Assembly (NCBI GenBank): GCA_964621525.1
Contig: CAZUMS010000020.1
Coordinates: forward strand, 64,012 to 78,203
Direction of reading: 5' to 3'
DNA length: 14,192 nt
Source of the DNA: CAZMGV01 sp964621525 [NCBI: uncultured bacterium]
GTDB taxonomy: Bacteria; JAGRBM01
The notes under the pieces were generated by a model that made no database searches, was not told the origin of the DNA, and saw only the letters and a program-made list of their open reading frames with translations. Shown in pieces: positions 1-7,018 of this stretch; positions within the stretch are counted from its first letter, which is position 1, and every line of letters begins with the position of its first letter. Made by a program: the position numbers and the translations under genes.

Positions 1-743
1 GTGAAGAACACCTCGTCGGCCGCGAGAAGCTCCGCCATCCGGAACTTCTTTTCCACAACTTTGAGCCCTGCCTTCGGGGCGATCTCCAGGACGATCTCGC
101 GCGTGATGCCGGGGAGCAGCCCCATGGAGAGCGGCGGCGTCACGAGCGTCTTGCCCTTCACGTAAAACAGGGATGCCGTCGAAGCCTCGGCCACATAGCC
201 CTTTTCGTCCAGCAGGATCGCGTCGTCGCAGCCCGCCGCCTTCGCTTCGCGCAGGGCAAGGATGCTGCGGGCGTAGTTCGAGAACTTGATCTTCGCCGCC
301 CCCGCCGTGTGCAGACCCTCCACCGGAAGGGCCGTGATGCCCTGCTCCTGCTTCGTGCGGGCGCTGTCCCCCAGGGCATAGGCGAGAATCACGACCGTCG
401 GGGTCTTTCCCTTCGCCGCGAGGCCGAGCTCCACTCCCTCGCCGCTCGAGATCTGGATCCGCACGAAGGCGTCTTCCTTCAGGAGTCCGTTCGCCCTGAG
501 CAGCGCCCGGATTCTGCGCCCCAGCGCCGGCAGCACCGGGGCGGCGGCGATGCCTAGGAGATCCAGCGACGCCCGGATCCGGGCGATGTGCTCCTTGAGG
601 AAGGGCAGGCGCCCCCGGTAGGACCGGATCGATTCGAAAACACCGTCGCCGTAAAGAAACCCGCGGTCGAGAACGGATATCCGTGCCGCATTCGCGGGGA
701 CGATCTTTCCGTTCAGGTGGACGAACCGGACCTTCTGGCTCAT
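1..743 (-). CDS. pabC: Aminotransferase class IV, probable 4-amino-4-deoxychorismate lyase PabC (3' end missing)
   Basis: PLP enzyme of the class IV (branched-chain / D-amino acid aminotransferase / aminodeoxychorismate lyase) fold. In the lyase role it releases pyruvate from aminodeoxychorismate to give p-aminobenzoate for folate, in the cytoplasm. About 248 residues are visible; members are usually 270-300, so the C-terminus lies beyond position 1. Visible motifs are LDRGFLYGDGVFESIR (about 25-40), the probable PLP lysine K153 in KIKFSNY (K-x-x-N spacing as in D-amino acid aminotransferases and lyases), DEKGYVAEAS (179-188) and LLPGITRE (209-216). The ATG at 743-741 overlaps the pabB stop as ATGA, so translation is probably coupled. 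The lyase assignment rests mainly on that coupling to pabB; sequence alone does not exclude a branched-chain or D-amino acid aminotransferase. Confidence 0.85.
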   Translation of the reverse strand, partial: MSQKVRFVHLNGKIVPANAARISVLDRGFLYGDGVFESIRSYRGRLPFLKEHIARIRASLDLLGIAAAPVLPALGRRIRALLRANGLLKEDAFVRIQISSGEGVELGLAAKGKTPTVVILAYALGDSARTKQEQGITALPVEGLHTAGAAKIKFSNYARSILALREAKAAGCDDAILLDEKGYVAEASTASLFYVKGKTLVTPPLSMGLLPGITREIVLEIAPKAGLKVVEKKFRMAELLAADEVFF

Positions 744-2059
744 GACTTTTTCTCCGCGAACCGCCGGAGCGTCCGGTGGAAGCCTTCCAGTTTCAGGCCC
801 ACTTCGTCCGCCTCGCGCAGCGCCTCGCTATCGTAGACCACTCCGCCGCCCGAACCGATAACGAGCTCGCCGGTATCCGGTGCGGCCGCCGCCGTCCGGA
901 TCAGCATGGCGCCCTCGAAGTTGCCGTCCCGGTCGATGGCGAGCAGGGCGCCCGTGTAGAAACCCCTAGGAGAGAGCTCCTCCCGGTCGATGGCGGCGAT
1001 GGCCGCCCGTTTGGGCGCTCCCGTCACCGAACCGCCGGGGAATACCGCCTTCAGGATCCGCGGGAGCGAGCCGATGCCCGGTTCCGGAAGCTGGCAGCGC
1101 ACCGCCGAGACGAGGTGCAGGAGCCCCGGAAGCTCCTCGACACGTTCCCGCACGGGCACTTCCACCGAACCCGTACGGGCGATCTTGCCGAAGTCGTTGC
1201 GTTCGAGGTCGACGATCATCCGGTGCTCGGCCAGTTCCTTGGGATCGTTGCGAAGCGCTTCGGCTTCCGCCCGGTCCGAGGCCGGGTCCCCGGTGCGCCG
1301 TCTCGTCCCCTTGATCGGAAACGTCTCGAGCCAGCTTCCCCGCCGCCGCAGGAAACACTCCGGCGAGTTCACGAGCAGCCGGGTGAAACTGAGGTCCGCG
1401 TAGGCCCGGTAGGGCATCGGCTGGTCGAGGGCCCAGCGCCGCCACAGGGCCAGCGGGTCCCTCGCCGCTTCGAGGCGCGCCCGCTGGGAAAGATTCACCA
1501 CATAGTAGTCGCCGGCGGCGATACCCCCCCGGATGCGTTCGACCCGGCGGGCGTAGTTCTCCCGGTCCAGCTCGAACCCTGAGGGACCCGACGGACAGAA
1601 CGGCGGAAGATCCGGCCAGACAAGCGGGGCTTCCCCGGCGAACGAAATCCCCGTGTGGAGCGGCCGCCGGTGGACGGCATGGCCCGTGCGGACGGACTCA
1701 TAGAACAGCGCCGCCAGTACCGGCTGGCCCGGTGTCGTCCGGGTGAGCGGACAGTCCTCGGTAAACCGCAGGTACTCGTACGAGAGAAAGAGCAGGCAGC
1801 ACGGGGCGGACAGTTCCGTGAGAAGCCGCACCGCCGGGGTTTCGGAGCGCCGCTCTCCGATCAGCCGGGCGATGGCCTCGAGCGGGTCCGGGTCCGGCGG
1901 TTCAACCTCGCGGGAACCCAGAAAAAGCCGCGTCCGCGTGTCGTGGACGAGCAGCGCCGACGGCCGGCGGAACTCCAGCGTCTCGGGCCAGCCGGGAGTG
2001 ACCGTGGACGACCGGCCTCCGTGGCCGAGCAGCACGACGGTGCCGGGTTCCGCGGTCAT
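740..2059 (-). CDS. pabB: Aminodeoxychorismate synthase component I (PabB)
   Basis: Chorismate-utilising enzyme, 439 aa, that aminates chorismate to 4-amino-4-deoxychorismate, normally with ammonia from the glutaminase subunit PabA. Cytoplasmic, p-aminobenzoate branch of folate synthesis. The C-terminal chorismate-binding domain (about 165-432) carries the diagnostic PIKGT motif at 248-252. Lys250 is the nucleophile position; anthranilate synthases have PIAGT, so this points to PabB rather than TrpE. Other signatures are MIVDLERNDFGKIA (281-294), FPGGSVTGAPK (340-350) and IGSGGGVVYDS (401-411). The N-terminal half (1-160) is the less conserved TrpE/PabB N-domain. No glutaminase domain is fused and no pabA is in the window. 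The stop overlaps the pabC start by 4 bases, and the gene starts 19 bases after the upstream lipoprotein stop, so the three genes are probably co-transcribed. Confidence 0.95.
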   Translation of the reverse strand: MTAEPGTVVLLGHGGRSSTVTPGWPETLEFRRPSALLVHDTRTRLFLGSREVEPPDPDPLEAIARLIGERRSETPAVRLLTELSAPCCLLFLSYEYLRFTEDCPLTRTTPGQPVLAALFYESVRTGHAVHRRPLHTGISFAGEAPLVWPDLPPFCPSGPSGFELDRENYARRVERIRGGIAAGDYYVVNLSQRARLEAARDPLALWRRWALDQPMPYRAYADLSFTRLLVNSPECFLRRRGSWLETFPIKGTRRRTGDPASDRAEAEALRNDPKELAEHRMIVDLERNDFGKIARTGSVEVPVRERVEELPGLLHLVSAVRCQLPEPGIGSLPRILKAVFPGGSVTGAPKRAAIAAIDREELSPRGFYTGALLAIDRDGNFEGAMLIRTAAAAPDTGELVIGSGGGVVYDSEALREADEVGLKLEGFHRTLRRFAEKKS

Positions 2060-2078
2060 CGTCCGTCCGGGTCCCGTT

Positions 2079-3503
2079 TCACTTGATCGAGACTTCCACG
2101 GCCTCCGTGGGCGGGGATTTCTGGCCGGCGTAGTCCACGGCGATCACGCGGTACCGGTAGGTCTTGCTCTTTCCGGGCTCGATGGCGCGGTCCACGAAGT
2201 ACAGCGTCTCGACGCCGATCTCGTGAGCGGTCCAGGTACCGAAGCCGCCGAAGATCGGGATCTGGCGCTCGATAATGAATGTAAGACGCGGGTTCGGTTC
2301 GAGACCCCGCGCGTTCCACTCCAGCCGGATCTGGCCGCCCAGGTTCTGCTCCGCCGTCACCTTGAGGTTCGTCGGCGTGGGCGGGAGCGGACGGGTGCGG
2401 GTTTCCACCGGACGGCTCTTCACACTCTGCAGGCCGTCGTCGTCCAGCGCCGTCACCGAGTAGTAGTACGTACCACCCGGAATCAGATCGACATCCTCGA
2501 AATCCGTGCGCTCGGTCATGCCCACCGGCTGAAGGTCGCGGGGCGTCACGCTCGCGCGCCAGATCCGGTAACGGGAGACGTCGAGCTCCGTGTTCTTTTT
2601 CCAGCTGATCCTCGCCCGGCGGATGCCGCCTTGCGGGACAATGACTTCCACGGGCGGCAGCGGCGCCGGCTTCGTCGTGGCGGAAACCGGGTCCGACGGC
2701 TGGCCGAAGGTGCCGAACCGGTCGTAGGCCGTCACCTTGTAATAATAGGTCGTGAGATCGTCGAGCGTGCCGAGGTCCGTGCCGTTGGCTCCGTCAATGA
2801 AACCCGTGGCGAAACGGCCCTGCACACGGCCGATCTCGCGGTAATCACCCTCGCGCAGGCCCGCCCGGAAGATCGCATATCCCTGCACGCGGCTGTCGCC
2901 GGCGGCGCGCCAGGTGATCGGGATGACGCGCGGGGCGTTCGAGAATGCCTTCACCTCGTCCACCATCGCCGGTACCGGCGCCGAGGTGGCCGACACCCAG
3001 TTCGAGCAGGCGCTTTCTCCCTTGTCTTCACCGAAGGAACTCACGCAGTACGAATAGATGGTGTTGTAGTCCACCTCGTTAAAGAGGGACTTCTGGTCGA
3101 CGTAGTAGGTCGCGTGGCGGCCGTTGTTCGTTCCGATCCGGACGCCGCCGGGCTTCGCCTTGTCGCGCCGGTAGATGTGATAGCCCCGGATCGCGCCGCG
3201 AAGCACCGGATCCCAGCGCAGGTATACCATCCGTTCGAGGCCGGAAGTGCCGATCACCGTCTCGGGCGGACGGATCGTGGTGCTCGGAACCGTAGGCGGG
3301 TCCTTGGGTTCCACCTTGGCCTCGGGAACCGACGCCGTGGGCGCCTGTCCCGTGGGGGCATTCGGCGCGGCGGGCGGCTGCTGCACGGCCGTTTCGGGCG
3401 ACTGGCCGCCGGCGGCGGACTTCGGCTGGCCCGGCTGGAACATCTCGACGCAACCGGCCGCGAGCAGCGCCGCCGCCAGAACTACGGATAGACGGTGAGT
3501 CAT
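2079..3503 (-). CDS. Lipoprotein with four fibronectin type III domains
   Basis: A 474-aa predicted lipoprotein. The N-terminus MTHRLSVVLAAALLAAGC is a short lipoprotein signal peptide with Cys18 as the lipidation site; the next residue is Val, so there is no Asp inner-membrane retention signal. A Pro/Ala/Gln-rich linker (about 20-80) follows, then four FN3-like beta-sandwich repeats at about 80-176, 177-277, 281-370 and 372-473. Each has the usual pattern of LRW/ITW/ISW/LEW in strand B, GYxIYR-type strand C and TYYYxVTAxD-type strand F. Such proteins are usually surface or periplasmic scaffolds; no catalytic domain is visible. The open frame continues upstream, but the ATG at 3503 is chosen because it directly precedes the signal peptide and has GAGGAG upstream. 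The association with pabB and pabC downstream is unexplained. Confident on architecture, no function assigned. Confidence 0.88.
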   Translation of the reverse strand: MTHRLSVVLAAALLAAGCVEMFQPGQPKSAAGGQSPETAVQQPPAAPNAPTGQAPTASVPEAKVEPKDPPTVPSTTIRPPETVIGTSGLERMVYLRWDPVLRGAIRGYHIYRRDKAKPGGVRIGTNNGRHATYYVDQKSLFNEVDYNTIYSYCVSSFGEDKGESACSNWVSATSAPVPAMVDEVKAFSNAPRVIPITWRAAGDSRVQGYAIFRAGLREGDYREIGRVQGRFATGFIDGANGTDLGTLDDLTTYYYKVTAYDRFGTFGQPSDPVSATTKPAPLPPVEVIVPQGGIRRARISWKKNTELDVSRYRIWRASVTPRDLQPVGMTERTDFEDVDLIPGGTYYYSVTALDDDGLQSVKSRPVETRTRPLPPTPTNLKVTAEQNLGGQIRLEWNARGLEPNPRLTFIIERQIPIFGGFGTWTAHEIGVETLYFVDRAIEPGKSKTYRYRVIAVDYAGQKSPPTEAVEVSIK

Positions 3504-3629
3504 CAGAGGGTGCTCCTCGGCCGGAAGTCTGCGTGAGTCCGGGCGGCCGCGCCGGACCTGGCGACGGGTCCAGTAGCACGGTCCGCCGTTCAGACCAACC
3601 CGGAGAGTGGCCGCCCGGCTCCGGACAGA

Positions 3630-3635
3630 TATAAT
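3630..3635 (+). promoter_or_regulatory. Candidate -10 box for the TPR-GHL13 gene
   Basis: A perfect TATAAT hexamer lies in the 179-base divergent region between the lipoprotein start (3503) and the secreted hydrolase start (3683). It is conspicuous in such GC-rich DNA and would start transcription near 3642, leaving a 5' leader of about 40 bases. The -35 position 17 bases upstream (3607-3612, GTGGCC) is poor, so an activator or a different sigma factor may be needed. No convincing promoter was found for the divergent lipoprotein gene. Confidence 0.4.
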
Positions 3636-3682
3636 GGTGTTCCAGCCGGGCGGGGCGCCACGGGCGGAGTTTCTCGAACATC

Positions 3683-5203
3683 TTGTTGCGGCCGTGCAGA
3701 ACATTACAGGCGGCAGTCCTGGCAGCGCTTCTTCTCGCCGCGACGGCGGTGCGGGGCTCCGCCCAGCCTCCCGACATCGACCCGAACCAGGTCGCCGCGC
3801 AGGCGTTCGCGAGCCTGAAAGCCGGTGAGCTGGACAAGGCCGAACGGCTGTTCCAGTGGGTCCGCGACGGATTCCCCGCGAGCCCCCGCGTGGTGGAAGC
3901 CCTGCTCGGACTCGCCGAGGTCGAGGCTGCCCGCAACCACCAGGAGGCTGCCCGCGACCTTTTCTCCGCTTTCCTGCTGAACTTCCCCGATCACCCGCTC
4001 GCGCCGCGCGCGCGGTTCAAGCTCGGCAATATCGAGCGGGCGATCGAGGAAACCGGCGGAGAAAAAACCCATTCGGCGGCGAAGAATCCGCCGCTCCGGG
4101 GTGCGCAGCTTCTTGTCGTCGAGGGCTCCACCCGCGAGGAAGTGGCCCGTTCGTTCTCGAAGATGCGTTCCTACGGCATCGACACGGTGATCGTCCGGGT
4201 GTTCCACAACCCCGGCGACCGCTACCACCCGATGGTGCCCGAAGCCGCCCGCGACGGCCGTACCGGCGTCTACTTCAAGACGAAACATGCACCGGTCGTC
4301 GCCGATCTGCTGCCCCTGTACTCGAAACTGGCCCGGGCCAACGGTCTCAAGTTCTACGCCTGGATGACAACGAGGTACGCCGACTACGGCTTCGCACCGG
4401 ACGATCCCCGCTACGACTCCGTCTACGACCTCGCCACGCGATCCTTCGTGCGCGACAAGGGGCTCGACATCTGGAACCCGGCCACCGAACGGTATCTCAC
4501 GGGTCTGTTCGAGGACCTCGCGGCGAGCCCCGTGGACGGCATCCTGTTCCAGGACGATCTCGTCTACCGCCACACGACCGGCTATGGCGCGGCGGCACGG
4601 GAACGTTATGAAGCCGAGTTCGGCACGCCGCTCGACCCGGACCGGTTCTACCGGGGAATCTACAAGGTCGACTCCGGCAAGCATTACGTACGCGAATATA
4701 CGCCCGAGTTCTGGAAGTGGGTCGACTGGAAGAACCGCCGGATCCTGGGCCTCGCCTCAAGTCTCGCCGCTGTCGTGCGCAAGCACCGGCCCGAAGCCCG
4801 CGTCGCCCTCAATTTCTTCTACGAGGCCGTCACGCAGCCCCGGAACGCGCTCGCCTGGATATCCCAGAGCATCGAGCGGGCCGAGGCGGGGCCGTTCGAC
4901 TACTACGCGGTCATGGCCTACCACCGGCAGATGATGAAAGAGCTCTCGCTCCCGGAGCCGAAAACGGCGCAGCTCCTCGGCAAGATGACGGCCGACCTCT
5001 ACCGCCGCGTGGAGGACCGCTCGCGCATCATGCTGAAACTCCAGGTGCGGGACTGGGACAGCCGGGACCGGATCCCGGAGGCGGAGTTCGCCCGGCTCAT
5101 GGCGGAACTGAAAGCGAATGTCCCGGCGGGGGCGGAACCGCCCTCGCTCGTGTTCGTCCCCGTGGACGCGGCCGACGACCTCAGGGTTCTCGCCGGCCAC
5201 TGA
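3683..5203 (+). CDS. Secreted TPR plus PgaB-C-terminal-type (GHL13) glycoside hydrolase domain protein
   Basis: A 506-aa exported protein. Residues 1-28 form a signal peptide (hydrophobic AAVLAALLLAATAV, likely cleavage near GSAQ). Residues about 36-125 are TPR-like helical pairs (LKAGELDKAERLFQ, NHQEAARDLFSAFLLNFPDHP). Residues about 138-500 resemble the GHL13 domain at the C-terminus of PgaB, the periplasmic protein that processes poly-beta-1,6-N-acetylglucosamine. Visible signatures are YGIDTVIVRVF (164-174), LKFYAWMTTRY (222-232), LDIWNPATERYLTGLFEDLA (261-280) and DGILFQDDLVY (285-295), where the Asp291-Asp292 pair matches the expected catalytic region of a TIM-barrel hydrolase. The polysaccharide deacetylase domain found N-terminally in PgaB is absent. 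The first in-frame start after an upstream stop (3632) is TTG 3683, with TTG 3686 next and only a weak GGAG; no ATG fits. It may cleave a secreted or envelope polysaccharide; the substrate is unknown. Confidence 0.85.
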   Translation: MLRPCRTLQAAVLAALLLAATAVRGSAQPPDIDPNQVAAQAFASLKAGELDKAERLFQWVRDGFPASPRVVEALLGLAEVEAARNHQEAARDLFSAFLLNFPDHPLAPRARFKLGNIERAIEETGGEKTHSAAKNPPLRGAQLLVVEGSTREEVARSFSKMRSYGIDTVIVRVFHNPGDRYHPMVPEAARDGRTGVYFKTKHAPVVADLLPLYSKLARANGLKFYAWMTTRYADYGFAPDDPRYDSVYDLATRSFVRDKGLDIWNPATERYLTGLFEDLAASPVDGILFQDDLVYRHTTGYGAAARERYEAEFGTPLDPDRFYRGIYKVDSGKHYVREYTPEFWKWVDWKNRRILGLASSLAAVVRKHRPEARVALNFFYEAVTQPRNALAWISQSIERAEAGPFDYYAVMAYHRQMMKELSLPEPKTAQLLGKMTADLYRRVEDRSRIMLKLQVRDWDSRDRIPEAEFARLMAELKANVPAGAEPPSLVFVPVDAADDLRVLAGH

Positions 5204-5210
5204 CAGCGGT

Positions 5211-5798
5211 TCAGACCGTGCCGTCCCAGAGCACGTCGCCGGCGCCTGACTTCAGGTTGTCGTAGCGGGCCATCACAAACAGGGCGTCCGAGAGCCGGTT
5301 CAGGTAGCGGATCACCCACGGACCGATCCGCTCGGTGCGGGAGAGCGCGATGGCTTCCCGCTCGGCACGGCGGCAGACGCACCGGGCGACGTGAAGCTGG
5401 CTCGCGGCCCGGCTCCCGCCCGGAAGGATGAAGTTTTCGAGCGGCTTCAGTTCTTCAGAGAGCCGGTCCATCAGCTTTTCCAGTTCCGTGACGTGGCGTT
5501 CCTCGATGCGCGGGATCTTCCAGTCTTTCTTCGCAGGATCGGCGGCCCAGGCCTCCTTGTCCTCTTCTGGAATGCAGAGGTCGGAGCCGAGATTGAACAG
5601 CTCGTGCTGGATCCGTTTCACCGGTTCCCGGAGCGGGGCCGTGAGGTCCAGCGCCGCCGCGAGCCCGATCACCGAGTTCAGCTCGTCCACCGTGCCGTAG
5701 GCGCCGATGCGGAGCGAATCCTTGGGCACCCGTTTGCCGGAGCCGAGGCCCGTTTCCCCGCTGTCGCCCGTTTTCGTGTACACGCGCGTGATCCGCAT
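5211..5798 (-). CDS. PduO-type cob(I)alamin adenosyltransferase
   Basis: Transfers the adenosyl group of ATP to cob(I)alamin, giving adenosylcobalamin, in the cytoplasm. At 195 aa it is full length for the PduO/MMAB family. Motifs in order: [20 protein letters not shown] (7-26, ATP-binding N-terminus), [13 protein letters not shown] (30-42), [20 protein letters not shown] (121-140), CRRAERE (142-148) and [17 protein letters not shown] (163-179). The ATG at 5798 has an ideal GGAGGAG ribosome-binding site (5812-5806) seven bases upstream. The gene converges tail to tail with the hydrolase gene, stops only 7 bases apart. No cobalamin-biosynthetic or B12-dependent gene adjoins it. The 66-base upstream gap is too short for a cobalamin riboswitch. 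Confidence 0.95.
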   Translation of the reverse strand: MRITRVYTKTGDSGETGLGSGKRVPKDSLRIGAYGTVDELNSVIGLAAALDLTAPLREPVKRIQHELFNLGSDLCIPEEDKEAWAADPAKKDWKIPRIEERHVTELEKLMDRLSEELKPLENFILPGGSRAASQLHVARCVCRRAEREAIALSRTERIGPWVIRYLNRLSDALFVMARYDNLKSGAGDVLWDGTV

Positions 5799-5844
5799 CG
5801 GCTGGCTCCTCCGCCGGGGCCCCTGGCCGCCCCGTGAAAATCTA

Positions 5845-5857
5845 CCCCGGTCCGGGG
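5845..5857 (-). terminator. Possible weak terminator hairpin after the phosphatase gene
   Basis: A 13-base palindrome (CCCCGG, central base, CCGGGG) lies just after the phosphatase stop on the minus strand and is followed by TAGATTTTC. It can fold as a 5-bp GC stem with a 3-base loop and a short T-run. This is marginal for a rho-independent terminator and could equally be chance in GC-rich DNA. If it works, it would separate the adenosyltransferase gene from the phosphatase transcript. Confidence 0.3.
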
Positions 5858-5864
5858 CCGGGCG

Positions 5865-6377
5865 CTACTTCCGGACGGCGCCCGGAAGGCGGCGGAGACC
5901 GAGCCCGGGGAGCGCCCGCTCCCACTGCTCGATGAACGCCGCCTGCCCCCGGGTCTGGGGACCCCGGCGCTTCGCATGGACCGCCTCCATCGCCTCGACG
6001 AGCGTGAGGCCGTCCAGCGACTGATGCAGGCAGGCGAGCACGGTGCCGGTCCGTCCGACGCCCGCCCAGCAGTGGATCACCACCGCTTCGCTGCGCCCGG
6101 CGGCATCCAGAACGAGATTGTGTATTTTCACGACGTCCCCGAGCTCCGGCGCCCACATGTCGTTGGTCGGGAAGTGCCATTCGACGAGCGGTGCGGGCGG
6201 GCGGTGGGGCGCTTCCGTCAGGTTGACCACATGGCGGACCCCCCGGCCCGTCCAGAAATCGTGCCATTCTTTGGCAGGGCTGCCGGGGGCAGGGCCCGCC
6301 GACCCCGCCAGAAGCCCCGGCATGTGCCAGGAGAAGTTCCGGCCCGCATCGCCGCCGTCGTCCCTGTGCGCGCTCAT
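5865..6377 (-). CDS. Dual-specificity / tyrosine phosphatase-like protein
   Basis: A 170-aa cysteine-based phosphatase of the dual-specificity class (DUSP23-like). The P-loop HCWAGVGRTG spans 102-111: nucleophile Cys103, phosphate-binding Arg109 and the following Thr, matching HCx5R(S/T). Upstream, WHFPTNDMWAP (67-77) offers Asp73 as the likely general acid, as in the loop of related enzymes. GVRHVVNLTE (46-55) fits the beginning of the phosphatase fold. No signal peptide, so probably cytoplasmic. The open frame extends further upstream, but ATG 6377 is chosen because it overlaps the upstream membrane-protein stop as ATGA and because the extra upstream residues are Arg/Gly/Pro-rich and uninformative. 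Substrate is unknown: a phosphoprotein, phosphoinositide-like molecule or other phosphoester are all possible. Confidence 0.9.
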   Translation of the reverse strand: MSAHRDDGGDAGRNFSWHMPGLLAGSAGPAPGSPAKEWHDFWTGRGVRHVVNLTEAPHRPPAPLVEWHFPTNDMWAPELGDVVKIHNLVLDAAGRSEAVVIHCWAGVGRTGTVLACLHQSLDGLTLVEAMEAVHAKRRGPQTRGQAAFIEQWERALPGLGLRRLPGAVRK

Positions 6378-6967
6378 GGCTCCACCGGCTCCCCCGCGTC
6401 CGGATCTGCGATGCCCGTGTAGTAGCGGCCCATGGGTTTTCCGCCGTACCATACTTCGGTCACGGCCGAATCCCGTCCGCGGCCCTGGCCGGGCCAGAAC
6501 CGGACCTCGAACGACTCTTCGCGCCCTTCGAGCAGGAGCCGGGCGGACGCTTGCGGATCTCCCAGGCCCCATAGCGGACGGCCCACGGGTTCGAGAAAAG
6601 CCTTCCAGACGAGCCAGGTGCGGATCTTTTCGTGCCCTTCGAGGAGCCGCCGGCCGGAGTTCCGCTCGATCGTCACGCTCACGATCTGATGGGGAGCGAG
6701 CGCCTCGAACCGGGTGAGTGCTTCATGCCGTTCGCGAAGCGAGGGAAGCGACAGCACGTACATGACCGGGAGCGCGAGCCCGAAACCGAGCGCGAGGACC
6801 GCCGTGAGCCGCTCGCGCCCCTGATAGCGCCGCTCGAATCCCGCCCGGCCATACCGCCACTCGCTGAGCAGCGGAACAACGTAGGCCTGGCTCACCGCCG
6901 CGACGAGCGCGATCGGCACCAGCCGCCGGACGATTTCAAACAGGTCGAGATGAAAAGGGAACGTCAC
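6374..6967 (-). CDS. Membrane protein of unknown function, two predicted TM segments
   Basis: A 197-aa protein I do not recognise. Two hydrophobic stretches at about 13-34 (VRRLVPIALVAAVSQAYVVPLL) and 54-74 (LTAVLALGFGLALPVMYVLSL) look like transmembrane helices separated by a positively charged loop (RYGRAGFERRYQGRER). By the positive-inside rule that loop is cytoplasmic. The remaining 120 residues form a soluble domain on the outer side, with beta-like patterns (HQIVSVTIERNSGRRLLEG, SFEVRFWPGQGR, EVWYGGKPMGRYYTGI). No catalytic motif is visible. Start GTG 6967. It overlaps the phosphatase start by 4 bases, so the two are probably translated together. The GC-rich third codon positions support a real gene. 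Confidence 0.75.
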   Translation of the reverse strand: MTFPFHLDLFEIVRRLVPIALVAAVSQAYVVPLLSEWRYGRAGFERRYQGRERLTAVLALGFGLALPVMYVLSLPSLRERHEALTRFEALAPHQIVSVTIERNSGRRLLEGHEKIRTWLVWKAFLEPVGRPLWGLGDPQASARLLLEGREESFEVRFWPGQGRGRDSAVTEVWYGGKPMGRYYTGIADPDAGEPVEP

Positions 6968-6980
6968 GCCTTCAGGTCTT

Positions 6981-7000
6981 CCGGGCGGGCGCCCTCCCGG
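6981..7000. repeat. 20-base imperfect palindrome between the aldehyde dehydrogenase and membrane-protein genes
   Basis: The arms CCGGG and CCCGG enclose GGGC and GCCC, with one mismatched pair between the outer and inner stems. It sits in the 51-base gap between the aldehyde dehydrogenase stop (7019) and the membrane-protein start (6967). No T-run follows on the minus strand, so it is not a standard intrinsic terminator. It could be an mRNA processing or stability hairpin, an operator, or chance in GC-rich DNA. Confidence 0.35.
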
Positions 7001-7018
7001 GGAGCCGCCACCCGGAGA

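Noticed and set aside
1743-3491. Long plus-strand open frame antisense to pabB and the FN3 lipoprotein
   Set aside because: It is Arg/Gly/Pro-rich with no recognisable domain, and lies opposite two well-supported genes. Long antisense frames are expected in GC-rich DNA.
3570-3598. Sigma-70 promoter for the FN3 lipoprotein on the minus strand (TTGGTC, 17 bases, TACTGG)
   Set aside because: The -10 element matches the consensus at only two positions, too weak to annotate.
5191-5244. 7-base inverted repeat (CGCCGGC / GCCGGCG) around the convergent stops as a bidirectional terminator
   Set aside because: The loop is 40 bases, there are no T-runs, and such GC repeats arise easily by chance here.
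5799-5864. Cobalamin riboswitch ahead of the adenosyltransferase
   Set aside because: The gap is 66 bases, far too short for the aptamer, and no B12-box-like sequence is visible.
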